This document shows, piece after piece, positions 49,722 through 60,455 of a DNA stretch of 64,000 nucleotides. Source of the stretch: Tetradesmus obliquus (taxonomy: Eukaryota > Chlorophyta > Chlorophyceae > Sphaeropleales > Scenedesmaceae). Every line of letters starts with the position of its first letter. The stretch's first letter is position 1. A model generated the notes under the pieces. That model was given only the letters and a program-made list of their open reading frames with translations, was not told where the DNA came from and did not search any database. The position numbers and the translations under genes are program-made. The DNA is taken from the NCBI GenBank assembly GCA_030272155.1, contig CP126201.1, forward strand, positions 1,346,501-1,410,500, read 5' to 3'.

Positions 49722-50388
49722 GGTGCTCACAATTCAGGCTGGCGCAACAACGAGGCGCTGCCACAGGGCCTGGTCTACGAGGGGCTGTGGGGCAACCAGC
49801 CGCAGCAACTGTACGGCGAAACCGGCGCGCAGTCGACTGTGGTGCACGCACTGGACGCAGCGCTGGGCATCCAGCATACAAAGGGGTGGTGAGTAAGGGT
49901 TCCAGTTTGTTCTGTGGTTTGACACAGATTTTTACTCAATTGTGGTGCGCGCGTTGGATGCTGCTCCAGGCATCCAGCATAAAAAGAGCTGGTGAGTGCA
50001 GCCAATGACTTTGGTTTGGTGGTTTAGGATGAGGGAATGCTGGTGCAAACACGCACTACACGCTGCACTGGGTTTCCAGCAGCATCGATCACTCGCATCT
50101 CTGTCCTGGCCTGGTTGCTTCGCCCGCAGGATGCAGGTCTGCCTCACTGACATGCAGGCTGTGCCCACATGCCGCCAAGCCGCAGAGCCTTGCTGCAGCA
50201 GCTGCCCGCTGAAGCAGTACTGACACCCAGCCTGCTTCTGCTCTTTGGTGCTGAATTGCATGCAGGATGCAAGCATACTTGTCAGACATGCGTGCCCACA
50301 TGCCGCCCAGCCACCGAGCTTTCCTGCATCAGCTGGAGCAAGGGCCCTCAGTGCGGGACGCTGTGCAGGCGCTGGCACAGACAACAAC

Positions 50389-50419
<31 letters not shown>

Positions 50420-50680
50420 GGCAGCAACAAAAGCAGCAGCAGCAGCAGCAGCCTAGTGGAGGCGTATGATGCAGCAATAGCAGAGCTGGAGCGGTTTAGG
50501 TCACAGCACCGAGCATTTGCGATTGCATATATTGCGCAGTGGTCTAAAAAAGAGGCAAAGGAGGTCGGGACAGGCGGCAGCGACTTTGTGCCTGCACTGT
50601 CAGCATATAAAGATGCGACTGCTGCACACAAGCTCGCCGGCAGCAGCAGCAGCAGCAGGGGCTGTCCGCTGCACAGCTAG
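45590..50680 (+). CDS. Indoleamine 2,3-dioxygenase
   Basis: Heme enzyme that opens the indole ring of tryptophan to N-formylkynurenine, the first step of the kynurenine route. Nine exons join in phase: 45590-45750, 46034-46098, 46373-46623, 47310-47437, 47951-48011, 48662-48775, 49238-49373, 49738-49888 and 50266-50680, giving 493 aa. Family signatures occur in order: FLPAQDPLVRLPPGLQAYED, RAYMVLAFLTHGFLWCDGPG, MPPVLTYATYNLMNWRRLDP, LELGN, NFFGGMDEEWFRLIHVAIEA, AHMPPSHRAFLHQLEQGPSV, then FRSQHRAFAIAYIAQ, where His437 matches the proximal heme ligand, and GTGGSDFVPALSAYKDAT. Poly-Ser/Asn/Gln lies at about 395-415, a usual loop. No clear targeting peptide is seen. The exon models are strong because every phase agrees. 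Confidence 0.95.
46860..47309 (+). repeat. Four 5'-edge copies of dioxygenase exon 4
   Basis: The exon start GGCTTCCTGTGGTGTGATGG (GFLWCDG) after TGCAG occurs at 46860, 46985, 47118 and 47220, before the complete exon at 47310-47437. Two copies read GGTTAC in place of GGCTTC. A 3'-edge copy of the same exon lies downstream at about 47600-47665. Confidence 0.95.
47443..47590 (+). repeat. 35-bp tandem repeat, four copies
   Basis: The unit CTGCTGGTAGTAGCTGCATG plus TGCTGATCAAGATGG repeats almost exactly. It starts right after the donor of dioxygenase exon 4 and ends just before that exon's downstream edge copy. Confidence 0.95.
48151..48471. mobile_element. hAT-type MITE, 321 bp
   Basis: The ends are inverted: TAGGGATGTGCGCGGACGTA at 48151 and, read from 48471 backwards, TAGGGATGTGCGGACATATA. 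The 8-bp sequence CTTGCATG stands directly on both sides (48143-48150 and 48472-48479), the target-site duplication length of hAT transposons. The inside is AT-rich, full of TACGTATA-like words, and has no coding potential. It sits in dioxygenase intron 5, between exons ending at 48011 and starting at 48662. The well-kept ends suggest a recent insertion. Confidence 0.9.
49095..49570 (+). repeat. Edge copies flanking dioxygenase exon 7
   Basis: An acceptor-edge copy (GACGCAGCAGCCATGGAGCT) at about 49096-49160 precedes the exon at 49238-49373. Donor-edge copies (GGGGAGCGCTGC(A/G)AC; CTACAAGCGCGTACATGTGC) follow at about 49428-49470 and 49500-49565. Confidence 0.9.
49930..50220 (+). repeat. One donor-edge and one acceptor-edge copy, intron 8
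   Basis: About 49938-49997 repeats the end of exon 8 (GTGGTGCGCGCGTTGGATGC, donor GGTGAGTGC). About 50129-50215 repeats the start of exon 9 (GATGCA then GCCCACATGCCGCC). The order within the intron is donor-edge first, acceptor-edge last. Confidence 0.85.
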
Positions 50681-51117
50681 GTGCTGGCTTTGTGCCTGCA
50701 CTGTCAGCATACAAGGATGCGACTGCTGCACACAAGCTCGCCGGCAGCAGCAGCAGCAGCAGCAGGGGCTGTCCGCTGCACAGCTAGGTGCTGGCTTTGT
50801 GCCTGCACTGTCAGCATACAAGGATGCGACTGCTGCACACAAGGTCGCCGGCAGCAGCAGCAGCAGCAGCAGGGGCTGTCCGCTGCACAGCTAGGTGCTG
50901 GCTTTGTGCCTGCACTGTCAGCATACAAGGATGCGACTGCTGCACACAAGGTCGCCGGCAGCAGCAGCAGCAGCAGCAGCAGGGGCTGTCCGCTGCACAG
51001 CTAGGTGCTGGCTTTGTGCCTGCACTGTCAGCATACAAGGATGCGACTGCTGCACACAAGCTCGCCGGCAGCAGCAGCAGCAGCAGCAGCAGGGGCTGTC
51101 CGCTGCACAGCTAGGTG
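50681..51117 (+). repeat. Four extra copies of the dioxygenase C-terminal exon end
   Basis: Units of 107, 107, 110 and about 110 bp repeat the coding end (FVPALSAYKDATAAHK, Ser run, GCPLHS) after the stop at 50678-50680. Apart from the CAG run and one (C/G)TCGCC change they look identical. CAG counts from first to fifth unit are 6, 7, 7, 8, 8. Confidence 0.95.
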
Positions 51118-52625
51118 GGGAGCGAGTCGCAGCATATGCTGTAGTATGCCAATGCGAGCTGGTGCTGCGCACAGTAGGCTAGATAGAAGCCGGCAAAGCG
51201 GCCATTACATGCGATTTGTGCTTGTTTTGGTGCAATTTTGGTGGCTGTAGCATTTTTTTAAACAGCTATTGCAATCTTTGAACAGCATTTGTGTGCTGCA
51301 TGCTTCCTGTATGTTAATTGCCAGGGCAGCTGCTGCTGTATAGTGCTGTGAGTCACCTGGCGGTGAATTAGTGGGTCGTTTGTGCTTTGAATCTGATATT
51401 GTGCGTGTGCAGCGTTGCGGCAGTGGTGTCACAGTTGCATGCTGCAGTACGGCCCGTGCTGGAAGTACGGCACGTGCAGCTGTTGTCATCGCACAGCAAC
51501 GTAACGGCCGCGTGTTAGTCACATCGATACATATCCGCAAACGGAGTGTTCAAGCATTGCGGAGAACCACGTCGTGCAGCAATCGCAGGATCCCTGCCAT
51601 AGCCAGTCTGCAGAAGTGATGCAATCCCTCTCTGCAAGGCCAACGCCAATCGAACGGAGCTTTCTCTCAGTCATCAAGTCCATTCGTCTTCTTAGAACTC
51701 TTCTCTGGTCGCAGTGTTGCCGTTGAAGGCCTGCATGGATATTAGACTGCTCCCAGGCGTAGTCCTGACAGTGAGTGTTCAGCGTTAGCCTTGATCCGTG
51801 GCCCAGCAATGGCGCAATATTCTAAACTTGCATCTCTTCTGGCTGTAACAACGCTGCACGGACCTGACAGTTGGAATGCACATGTTAGACACAGCATTGG
51901 AAGCAGCAGATGAAAGCAGCAGCGCAGCGCTGAGGGCTGTCCTGTTTGTGCAGCAACAGCATCTCCTTCCCACCGCCTCATGAGCACATTTGCTGAATGT
52001 CAGTTGATCCGTCAGCTCTGTTGTTCACTATCCAACCAGCAGCCTCGAAGTTTCTCGTTTTCATTCCGCGTGCAGCCAATGCGCGAGGGCTACTGCTGTG
52101 CTGGCAAAGATGCCGCAGCAGCACCGCTTGCCGCAGCGCCACTGCATACACTATGAATCTGCATACACAAACCTTAGAGGCATTTGGCCCTGCCAAAGTA
52201 TCTGTCAGCACCCTGGTGCAGCCAGCACAGGTTCTGCGTGGTACATCACATCAACCAGCTAGCCAGCTACAGAGCTGCACAGGAGCTCCAGCTTGTCCCG
52301 CCCACCACCTGAAGGCATGTCGCATGCACTCTTTGCTGCACTCTGTGTTATGATTACTGGTGCAGGCTGTCGGGCAGCACTTGCAGGAACCGGATGCAGC
52401 CAGCTGCTGCTGTGCCTTACTTCAAACCAAACACCATCTGGCATGCCCAAAATCCTTGTTCCTGTGCAGGCTGTCGGGCAGCACTTGCCAGAGCCGGATG
52501 CAGCCAGCTGCCGCCTTGCCTCTGCACAGCTGGCAGCAGTGGCAGGCCAGCAGCAGCAGGGCAGCCATTTGCAGGTGGTGGCAGCCTCCTTCCAGGCACA
52601 GCTGCGCGCAGAGCTGCGAAAAGAT

Positions 52626-52657
<32 letters not shown>

Positions 52658-53261
52658 GCCAAGTGAATGTGCTGCAGGGAGTGTGGCAGCAGCACCAGCA
52701 GGAGAGCATGCAGCAGCAATAGCAGCAGCGGGGCATGACGAGTGGTATGCAACAGGGGCAGCACAATCAGACATCCAGCAGCAGCAGCAGCAGCTGAGCA
52801 GCAGTGCAGAAACACCAAAGCTGAGCAAGACAGCCAGCAGCTTAGCACGCGCAGCAGCTGTCACAGGCCACAGCTGCGTACGGCTCTACATAGACGTGCT
52901 GCAGAAGTATGACACTGACACCTGGCAGCAGCTGTTCAGGTATGTGTTGACAGAGAGATGACAGAAAGATTACCAATCTGTTTTTTTTAATGTGTTTGTA
53001 CAAGCCTGTTTGCAATCGGCAAGTGCAGCAATGCGCATTTGTGGGATGCGCAGCTTGGATGACATGTAATGACGTGCTTGTCCAGTCAGCTGCCTGCGCA
53101 ACCTCCCTGCTTCCTGCCTAGGCACCATCATCAGCTGGCTGGCGCTGCAGGTGTGCCTTGACAGAGAGATCACAAGGAGATCACAGAGAGATCAATGTGT
53201 GTCAATACGCCTGTTTGCAATTGGCAAGTGCAGGCTGGTTTACGCTGCTGCTCCCTGCTGC

Positions 53262-53294
<33 letters not shown>

Positions 53295-53361
53295 TGACGC
53301 TGGTCATCACTGAACCCATCTGCCTGCCTGGCTGCCTTCCTTGCTTCACTCCTGACACTCC
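51118..53361 (+). other. Mostly unassigned; possible 5' exons of the LRR gene
   Basis: No family is recognised. From about 52480 to 52940 a plus frame (AVGQHLPEPDAASCRLASAQ, later HSCVRLYIDVLQKYDTDTWQ) looks coding and ends at a GTATGT donor-like site. An acceptor-edge copy of its start lies at about 52357-52415. A short segment near 53110-53150 (TIISWLALQ before GTGTGCC) may be another exon. These could be the first exons of the LRR gene. The part 51118-52290 holds nothing I can support. Confidence 0.4.
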
Positions 53362-56249
53362 TGCAGTGCACTGGCTGACTGCCCCAGCATCAGCAGCATA
53401 CACATCACCGAATGCAGCTCACAGCAGCTGAACACAACATCAACCAGCGATGAAAAGACGCTGGCAATGAAAGAGCTCCTGCATCGCTTGTCAGCAGCAA
53501 ACTGCAGTGCGGCAGCAGCAGCAGCAGCAGCAGCAGCAGCGGGGCGTTCTTACCACTGCTGCAACTGGCTGCCGCAGCTGGTTGCCTCCTTAAGCTCCCA
53601 GCTGCAATCCCTAGAGCTGCAGCTGTTTGCGCCGCTGCCGGCTGTGCAGCAGCCGCTGCTGCTGCTGCTTCGGGAGCTTCGTACACTGTCTTGTGTAGCA
53701 GCAGAGCGCGGGATGTTCCTTGATGTGCAGCACCCGCATGCAGCAGATCTGCTGCCGGATGTGGTTGCTGGGCTCAGTGAGCTTCGGCAGCTGCGCAGCC
53801 TGACAGCTGTGATGGCGCCAAACAGCGAGGAGGCCGTACAGGTAACCTTCTAATAGAGGATAGTAATTTGTGTTGTTGCTGCTCAACCACTGCTGTTTAT
53901 GCTTTTTGTAGCAGCGTTTGCAGATAGTTTGTGGACTATGTGCCATGCAGCAAACCAGTGGTCATGTAGTACCTTCCTGTGCTGAGTGCACGGTGCATCA
54001 TGACGGTCACCGAGGCGGCACAGCGTCGGAATGCAGCAGATATTGTTTGTTGAAGCAGCCCGCAGTGTCATGTATAATGCAGCTGTATTGAGTGTTGGTG
54101 GGCGCATATTCTATTGGCATGGCCCCGCCGATGGGACACAACTAAACATGCTGCACCGTCATTGCTGCCGCCGCCACCGCTGCTGCTGCTGCTGCTGCTG
54201 CTGCTGCAGACTGTGCTCAAGCTGCAGCATACATTCAGCCAGCTGGGCAGCCACCTGACACACCTCAGCTTTGGCACTGGACTTGATAGTAGAATAAAGC
54301 TGCAGCTCTCAGCGCCGCTAAACTGCATGCCGGCGCTTCAAGCCCTAACATGCCAGCCAGGGTTTACATTGGATGCCGAGGACATCCTATACCCTGATCT
54401 GGAGGCAGAAGGGGCAGCAGGAGCAGATCCGAACCTCAATGCAGGCAGCAGCAGCAGCAGTGAAGCAGCAGCAATCGTGCCGTCTTTGACTCACCTCGTG
54501 ATGAATGATGGTTGGGATCACGGCCCTCTGCTGCAGCTGTTGACTCAGCCTAGCAGAGAAGGTGCTGCTGCTGCCGCCAGCCGCACGCTGCTGCAGCAGC
54601 TGGAGTTCAACTGCGGCGGGGAGCTTCCGTTTGAACTTTTGAACCAGCTGGAGTGTCTGCGCAGCTTGAAGTTCACGGTGAGCAGCAGCAAAATAATATA
54701 AGAATATTATATATTATTTAAATATCCACAGCAGCTGCAAACCAATTCCCACCCATGCTGTCCGGGGATGGCGAGTGCCACCGGTGTTTCAAAGCTCTGC
54801 GCCTGACTGCCACCCTGTGTTTCTGCGCTTGTTTTGCATGCTGCTCTCATGCAGGCCCGGGAGAAGCATGATCTGAGCGAGCTCATCAGAGAGCACCTGC
54901 CCCAGCAAAGCAGCTGCAGTGCCTGACGCTGCGGTGCTGTTGCGCCGCTGCTGTGCATTTCGCATGCTCACGCAGGCCCGGGAGAAGCATGACCTCACAG
55001 ACTTCACCAGCAGGGCCCTGCCTTAACAAAGCAGCTGCAGCGCCTGACGGTGGTGTGATGTTGGCCCCGCTGCTGCACCTACTGCCTTCGATGCAAGCGC
55101 GAGAGAAGCACGACATAACAGACCTCACCAGCAGGGCCCCTGCCCTAACGAAACAGCTGCAGGGCCTCACTGTGGTGTGCTGTCGCCTTGCTGCTTCTAG
55201 CGCAGGCCCCAAAAAGCGCGAACTGACTGGCTGGGCAGTTGTAGTCCCCTGCTTTAACACAGCAGCTGCCAGGCCTCACTGTGCTATTGCCTTGCTGCTG
55301 GGCATTCTCCTCTTGGTGCAGGCGAGGGAGAAGCACGACCTCGCAGACCTCACCAGCAGGGCCCCTGCGCTGAGCAAGCAGCTGCAAGGCCTCACAGTGG
55401 TGTGCAGTGCCCCCTCGGAGCAGCATGACGAGTGGGCCAGCCCCTACCGACCTGTGCCGCTGCTGACTGCCCTGACAGCCCTCACTAGTGAGTTCAATTG
55501 ATGATAAGATCAGCAGTAACAATGCTGACAGTTATGATGGCGAACATGTGAGCAGCATGATGAGTGTGCCAGCTCGTAACGCCCTGTGCCGCTGCATTTG
55601 AAGCATATGTACTTCACATGCGATGACCTGTATCTTGTTGCTGCGTGATCATGCACCCTGTGCAGGCCTCAAGGTCATCGGCACCCCTCACATGCTGCTG
55701 TGCGCCAGCCAAGACCTTCCTCTGCTGACTTGACTGCCTCGACCCTGCACGTGTCTTGTTTTGGTGCTTGTTTATAATCCTTTCTGAAAGCAGGCCTCAA
55801 GGTCATCGGCACCCCTCACATACTGCTGAGCACCACCCAGGACCTGCGGCTGCTTTCCTCGGCGCTGCCGCGGCTGCAGCAGCTGAATTTTTCTGGGGGC
55901 TTCACAACCCTGCGGCCTGCTGCACTCCCAATGCAGGCGGTTAGCCGCAGCAGCAGCAGCAGCAGCAGCAGCAGTTTTGTTGTGCTTGAGACGCCGCCGC
56001 AGCTGACAGCCCTCACGCTGCTGTGCAAAAACCCGGACCACAGAGAGCAGCACAGCTTGGTCTTCATGCATGGAGCACTACCAGCAAGCTTGAGGAGCCT
56101 ATGTGTGCGCGGAACAGCATGCAGCATACAGAGAACGTACAACAGCGGGGGTGTCAGCGGCAATGCAGCAGGCTGGCAGGTTGTTGGAGATAGGAAGCAG
56201 CAGGGTTCTGCTGCTGCTGATGATGCTGCTGCTGGCGGTGGTCAGCAGG

Positions 56250-56308
<59 letters not shown>

Positions 56309-56968
56309 TCGGCAGCAGGAGGCAGTCAAGCAGCAGTGGGTGCGCTGCCCCTGCTGCAGCATGCAGAGGTGGAAGTTGAGTCGCTTGAGGATGCGGCCGG
56401 CATGCTCGGGTAGGGTTTAGGGTTATGTTTTGATGTTGTTACTTGGAAATCATCAAGGTTTGAAATGTGCAACGTGGAAGTTGAGGCGCTCAAGGATGCA
56501 GCCGACATGCTCAGATGCGTACTCAAATTGAATTTTTACTCGTTGAGGGTCTAGTTTGAGATGTGGAGTGCTACAAAGGGGTTGAGACTGCGGCGAGGTT
56601 CCCGATGTCGCTTTCTGTGTGCGCTGTGAGTTGCTGTGCTCAGTGGCGCTGGAGGCACGACATGATGTGCTGCATGGATCTGAGTTCACATCTTGATCGT
56701 ACAATGCAGCCGTGCATGTGCTCATGGCAGCAGGGAGAGCCTGCGCTGCAGGAGCCGGCACTGCAGCATGGTTATGTGGTGAAAATCTAATTTTCAAATT
56801 TTAAATTCCGCCGTTGTCGTCATGTACACATCAAGACCGATGTGGTCGCAATGTTGAGACATATGCACCTGCTGCATTGCAGGGGGAGCACCGCACTGCT
56901 GGACCTGTCGCTGCAGCTGCGTCCTGACAGCATCAGCGCCACCCTGCATGGCCTGCAGCTTGCAGACG

Positions 56969-57000
<32 letters not shown>

Positions 57001-57081
57001 GGCGCAGCGGGCCTTCCGTCTGTGCAGCCGGCATGGTGGCCGCAGCAGCTGACACGTCTGGCGCTGAGCGTGCCTGGTGAG

Positions 57082-57147
<66 letters not shown>

Positions 57148-58309
57148 TCGGCAGCCCTGCAGCTTGCAAGTTGGCATTGCGCAGGCTTGTACCCCGCTAT
57201 GTGATGGCACGCGCCGGTGTTGCGTTGAACAGCTGCAGGTGGTGTTGCATCAACATCAGCTCCAATGCTGCTGCCAATCGGCAAGAAGCCTTGCGCTGTG
57301 CTGTATTCTGCTGCACACTCGCCAACTTCCAACTCGACCTAGGAATTGACCAGTTTTTAACTGAGTACAATGAACTCACTAATGTTTCGCAAAGTACAGC
57401 CACAGGCGCATCCACAAAGGAGCCAAACACAGCTGATCTTGTCACATCTTGTCATGCTACGCCATGCAGGCCTGTGCTCATCTTGTTACATTTGTCACGC
57501 CACACCATGCAGGCCTCCCCCTTGTTCAGGACGATCTGCACAGCGCTGCTGCAGATGCTACTGCCGGCTATGGCCTGGCCCTGCTGCTGCCTGCCCTCTG
57601 CAGCAGGCTTCAGCAGCTGCGGGAGCTCTGTCTGGTCTGCTATGGAGAGCGCTGCATGCCGGCAGGTGAGGCTGCAGGCTGCAGACATTACAATTACAAT
57701 TCAATCTTGCACACAGAACAGCACGCAGCAGTGCTCGCAAGGCTGCTGGTGTTGTGGGGTGCTGTTGTCTTGCTCTGCGGGAGCTCTGTCTGGCCTGCTA
57801 TGGAGAGCGCTGCATGCCGGCAGGTGAGGCTGCAGGCTGCACTGCCAGTACAGAACAGAATGCGGAGTGATGGCTGGTGTTGTCGGGCGCTGTTGTAATG
57901 CGTTGGAAGTGGGCGCCAAGCCAACAGGTCACAGCCAACAAGCCAACAGGTCATTGCCGAGGTTCAAGTCACTGCCTCATGCCTTGGCTCATATGCATGA
58001 TGAATCACCCAATATGCCAATGGTTGCAGGCTGCGCCGTGAGCAGCAGTAAGGGCACGCTGTGCGGTGCGGTCAAGGCTGCTGTCCCCCTGGCACTGCGT
58101 GTGTGGGATGCAGTTGTATATGCACGGATTTAGACACCCACCGAGTCTTGAGGACACGCTGGTTGCGTGACTGCGCACCGTTGAATGCAGTTGTGTTGTG
58201 CCGCAGGCGGTTGGACAACGGAAAAGACAGGGCGCTGCTGAGGGCAGAGCATCACCCTGCTTGTCATGCAAGATCGGAGCATGGATGGTTTGAAGATGCC
58301 GCGTGCTGC

Positions 58310-58347
<38 letters not shown>

Positions 58348-58526
58348 GTGCCCAGCAAGCGCTCAGCCACATCAGCAGCCTGACCAGGCTGCAAACCCTA
58401 CAGCTCAATTCTGTGCTGCTGCCGCTGCTGCTGCTGCTGCTGCCTCTGCTGCCGCTGCTGCAGGTGGCCAGCGCGCTCTCAGCCACATCAGCTGCGCTCA
58501 GGCTGCTGATTCGCGCCTCAACTGTG

Positions 58527-58592
<66 letters not shown>

Positions 58593-58889
58593 AGGTGCCC
58601 AGCAAGCGCTCAGCCACATCAGCAGCCTGACCAGGCTGCAAACCCTACAGCTCAATACTGTGCTGCTGCCGCTGCTGCTGCTGCTGCCTCTGCTGCCGCT
58701 GCTGCAGGTGGCCAGCGCGCTCTCAGCCACATCAGCTGCGCTCAGGCTGCTGATTCGCGCCTCAACTGTGTGCTGCTGCTGCTGCCGCTGCTGCTGCTGC
58801 TGCTGCCTCTGCTGCCGCTGCTGCAGGTGGCCAGCGCGCTCTCAGCCACATCAGCTGCGCTCAGGCTGCTGAATCGCGCCTCAACTGTG

Positions 58890-58926
<37 letters not shown>

Positions 58927-59327
58927 GCTGCTGCAGGTGCCCAGCAAGCGCTCAGCCACATCAGCAGCCTGACCAGGCTGGCAACCCTAAAGCTCAACTT
59001 TGTACTGCTGCCGCTGCTGCTGCTGCCTCTGCTTCTGCTGCTGCAGGTGCTCAGCGCGCCCTCAGCCACATCAGCCGCCTGACCAGGCTGCAAACCCTAA
59101 AGCTCAACTACACCTGCGGCATGGCTCCGGCACCCACCCACATGGATGAAGCAATGTTTCAGCCATTTGCTGCGGGCCTACAGTGCTGCAGCAGGCTGCG
59201 GCAGATTGTGCTTGGGCCTGAGCTGCCCCTGAGTGACGAGCAGCAGGCGGAGCTGCAGCTGCGGCTGCCCAACTGCCTGGTGCATGATCATCATCATGTT
59301 ACCCATCAAGCCATGCCTGGTGCATGA
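53362..59327 (+). CDS. Leucine-rich-repeat protein
   Basis: Exon pieces share the LRR texture: 53362-53840 (PSISSIHITECSSQQLN, LSSQLQSLELQLFAPL), 54211-54678 (LGSHLTHLSFGTGLDSRIKL, LLQQLEFNC), 55320-55489 (AREKHDLADLTSRAPALSKQ), 55793 to about 56412 (LPRLQQLNFSGG, PPQLTALTLLC), about 56882-57075 (TALLDLSLQLRPDS, LTRLALSVPG), about 57508-57665 (LQQLRELCLVCYGERC) and 59047-59327 (ALSHISRLTRLQTLKLNYTC; stop at 59325-59327). Poly-Ala and poly-Ser runs lie in loops. It probably acts as a protein-interaction scaffold; no kinase, NB-ARC or F-box domain is visible. The start and some joins are uncertain; earlier exons may lie in 52317-53361. Confidence 0.65.
54857..55319 (+). repeat. Four 5'-edge copies of an LRR-gene exon
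   Basis: Copies of GCCCGGGAGAAGCATGA(C/T)CT with the following segment up to GCAGCTGCAG(G/T)GCCT occur at about 54857, 54976, 55098 and 55201, before the complete exon from 55320. The copy at 55201 is the most changed. A similar single copy (GGCCTCAAGGTCATCGGCAC) at 55666 precedes the exon at 55793. Confidence 0.9.
56413..56520 (+). repeat. 3'-edge copy of an LRR-gene exon
   Basis: AACGTGGAAGTTGAGGCGCT and the next bases (VEVEALKDAADML) repeat the exon end at about 56365-56412 (VEVESLEDAAGML). They lie downstream of it, after a GTAGGG donor-like site. A second donor-edge pair lies at 57600-57666 and 57775-57826. Confidence 0.85.
58313..59046 (+). repeat. Six 5'-edge copies before the last LRR exon
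   Basis: (CTG)n-CAG acceptors followed by an LRR-like segment occur at 58348, 58464, 58594, 58708, 58827 and 58937, then 59047, which continues to the stop. Two unit types occur: GTGCCCAGCAAGCGCTCAGC (58348, 58594, 58937) and GTGGCCAGCGCGCTCTCAGC (58464, 58708, 58827). Spacing is 110-130 bp. Each copy is led by a long CTG run. Confidence 0.9.
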
Positions 59328-60455
59328 TGTAGGGCGGGCACAATAGGTCGTAGTTTGGGGATTCTTTGAGGCTGGGGAGAGGCTGGGGAGTCCTCAGAGG
59401 GTGCAGCTCAGGCTGCCCAACTGCCTGGTGTGTGATGTGGGTAGTGTGAATGGTGGCGGCGGCCCCATCTAGGCGTCTGAGTAAGCTTTATGTTTTGCAT
59501 TGCGCTGCCTGCAAAGCTGTGCACAAGGTGCAGCACATGGAGCACCGGACATTGTACACGTTGGAGAAATTTACTTTGAACCTGCCGACTGTGATGTGGG
59601 CCGTATAGCTTGAGCTCAGCAGGCCAGGCAGCGGCTGCAGTACTGCACACCAGTGTGGGGTGTTGTGGGTTAATCAAGCAGGGAAGATCTGTCACTCATC
59701 GATGTTGCATGCTGTGATGTGATGGAATGGGTTTCATCTGAAGCTGAGTACGAAGGCGCAGCGGTGGTGTTGCATGTGGGGCGTGCATATGCTGCTGTGT
59801 TGTGTCACATGCACATGCATATGCATGTGCTGCTGCACGGCTGACCTTTGCCGGGCCTTTCACTGCTGCTGACGTTGACAGCACTGTACCTGTGGTGCCA
59901 CCATGGCCATGTTGTACTGGTGCTGGCGCGATGTAAGTTCACAAAAGCGCTGATGCAGAAGTGCAATCGTATATTATCATGCGAGATGTGGCTGGTGTTG
60001 CTGTGTGAAGCTGCGCCAGCGTCAATCAACGGTTTACTCGATAGCGTCTTCTTTGTTCATCCCAGGTTCCTTTTATAATTATTTACGTAAGCTGTCAAAG
60101 AGTCGAAGTTTGAGCTAGCATCACAGCTGTTTGATCCGGAGCAGCATTGTAGCTTGGGTAGGTGTTTGCAGCAGGTGACACACATGTGCAGCAGCTGCGG
60201 AGTCAACAAGGCTCGCCTCTGATCACGATCTCATCTTTATTGAGTGCGATTGAGCTGTGCAGTAACTTGCGTTCTTGCTCCGGCATTGTGCGTGCGCAGT
60301 GTGAGGCACGAGCTTCCTGCCTGGACCACGATCGTCCTAATCCGGGGCCTGCCGTATCATCACGCTATATCTGCTGATTCAACTGTTATTCGAGCTTCCA
60401 CACCCAGCAAGCAGGCACCCAGCCCTCGTTGTGGTGACACCTGAAGGCCATCAAC
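59328..60455. other. Intergenic
   Basis: GTGCAGCTCAGGCTGCCCAACTGCCTGGTG at 59400-59430 is a copy of the LRR terminal-exon end beyond its stop. The rest shows no supported gene and must include the promoter of the GH79-like gene. Confidence 0.55.

Noticed and set aside
50580-51117. Real extra C-terminal repeats of the dioxygenase
   Set aside because: A TAG at 50678-50680 ends the frame after the first unit, and unit lengths of 107 and 110 are not multiples of three.
58061-58630. Long Cys-rich plus frames
   Set aside because: Poly-Cys comes from reading CTG runs in the TGC frame across introns; the LRR frame is a different one.
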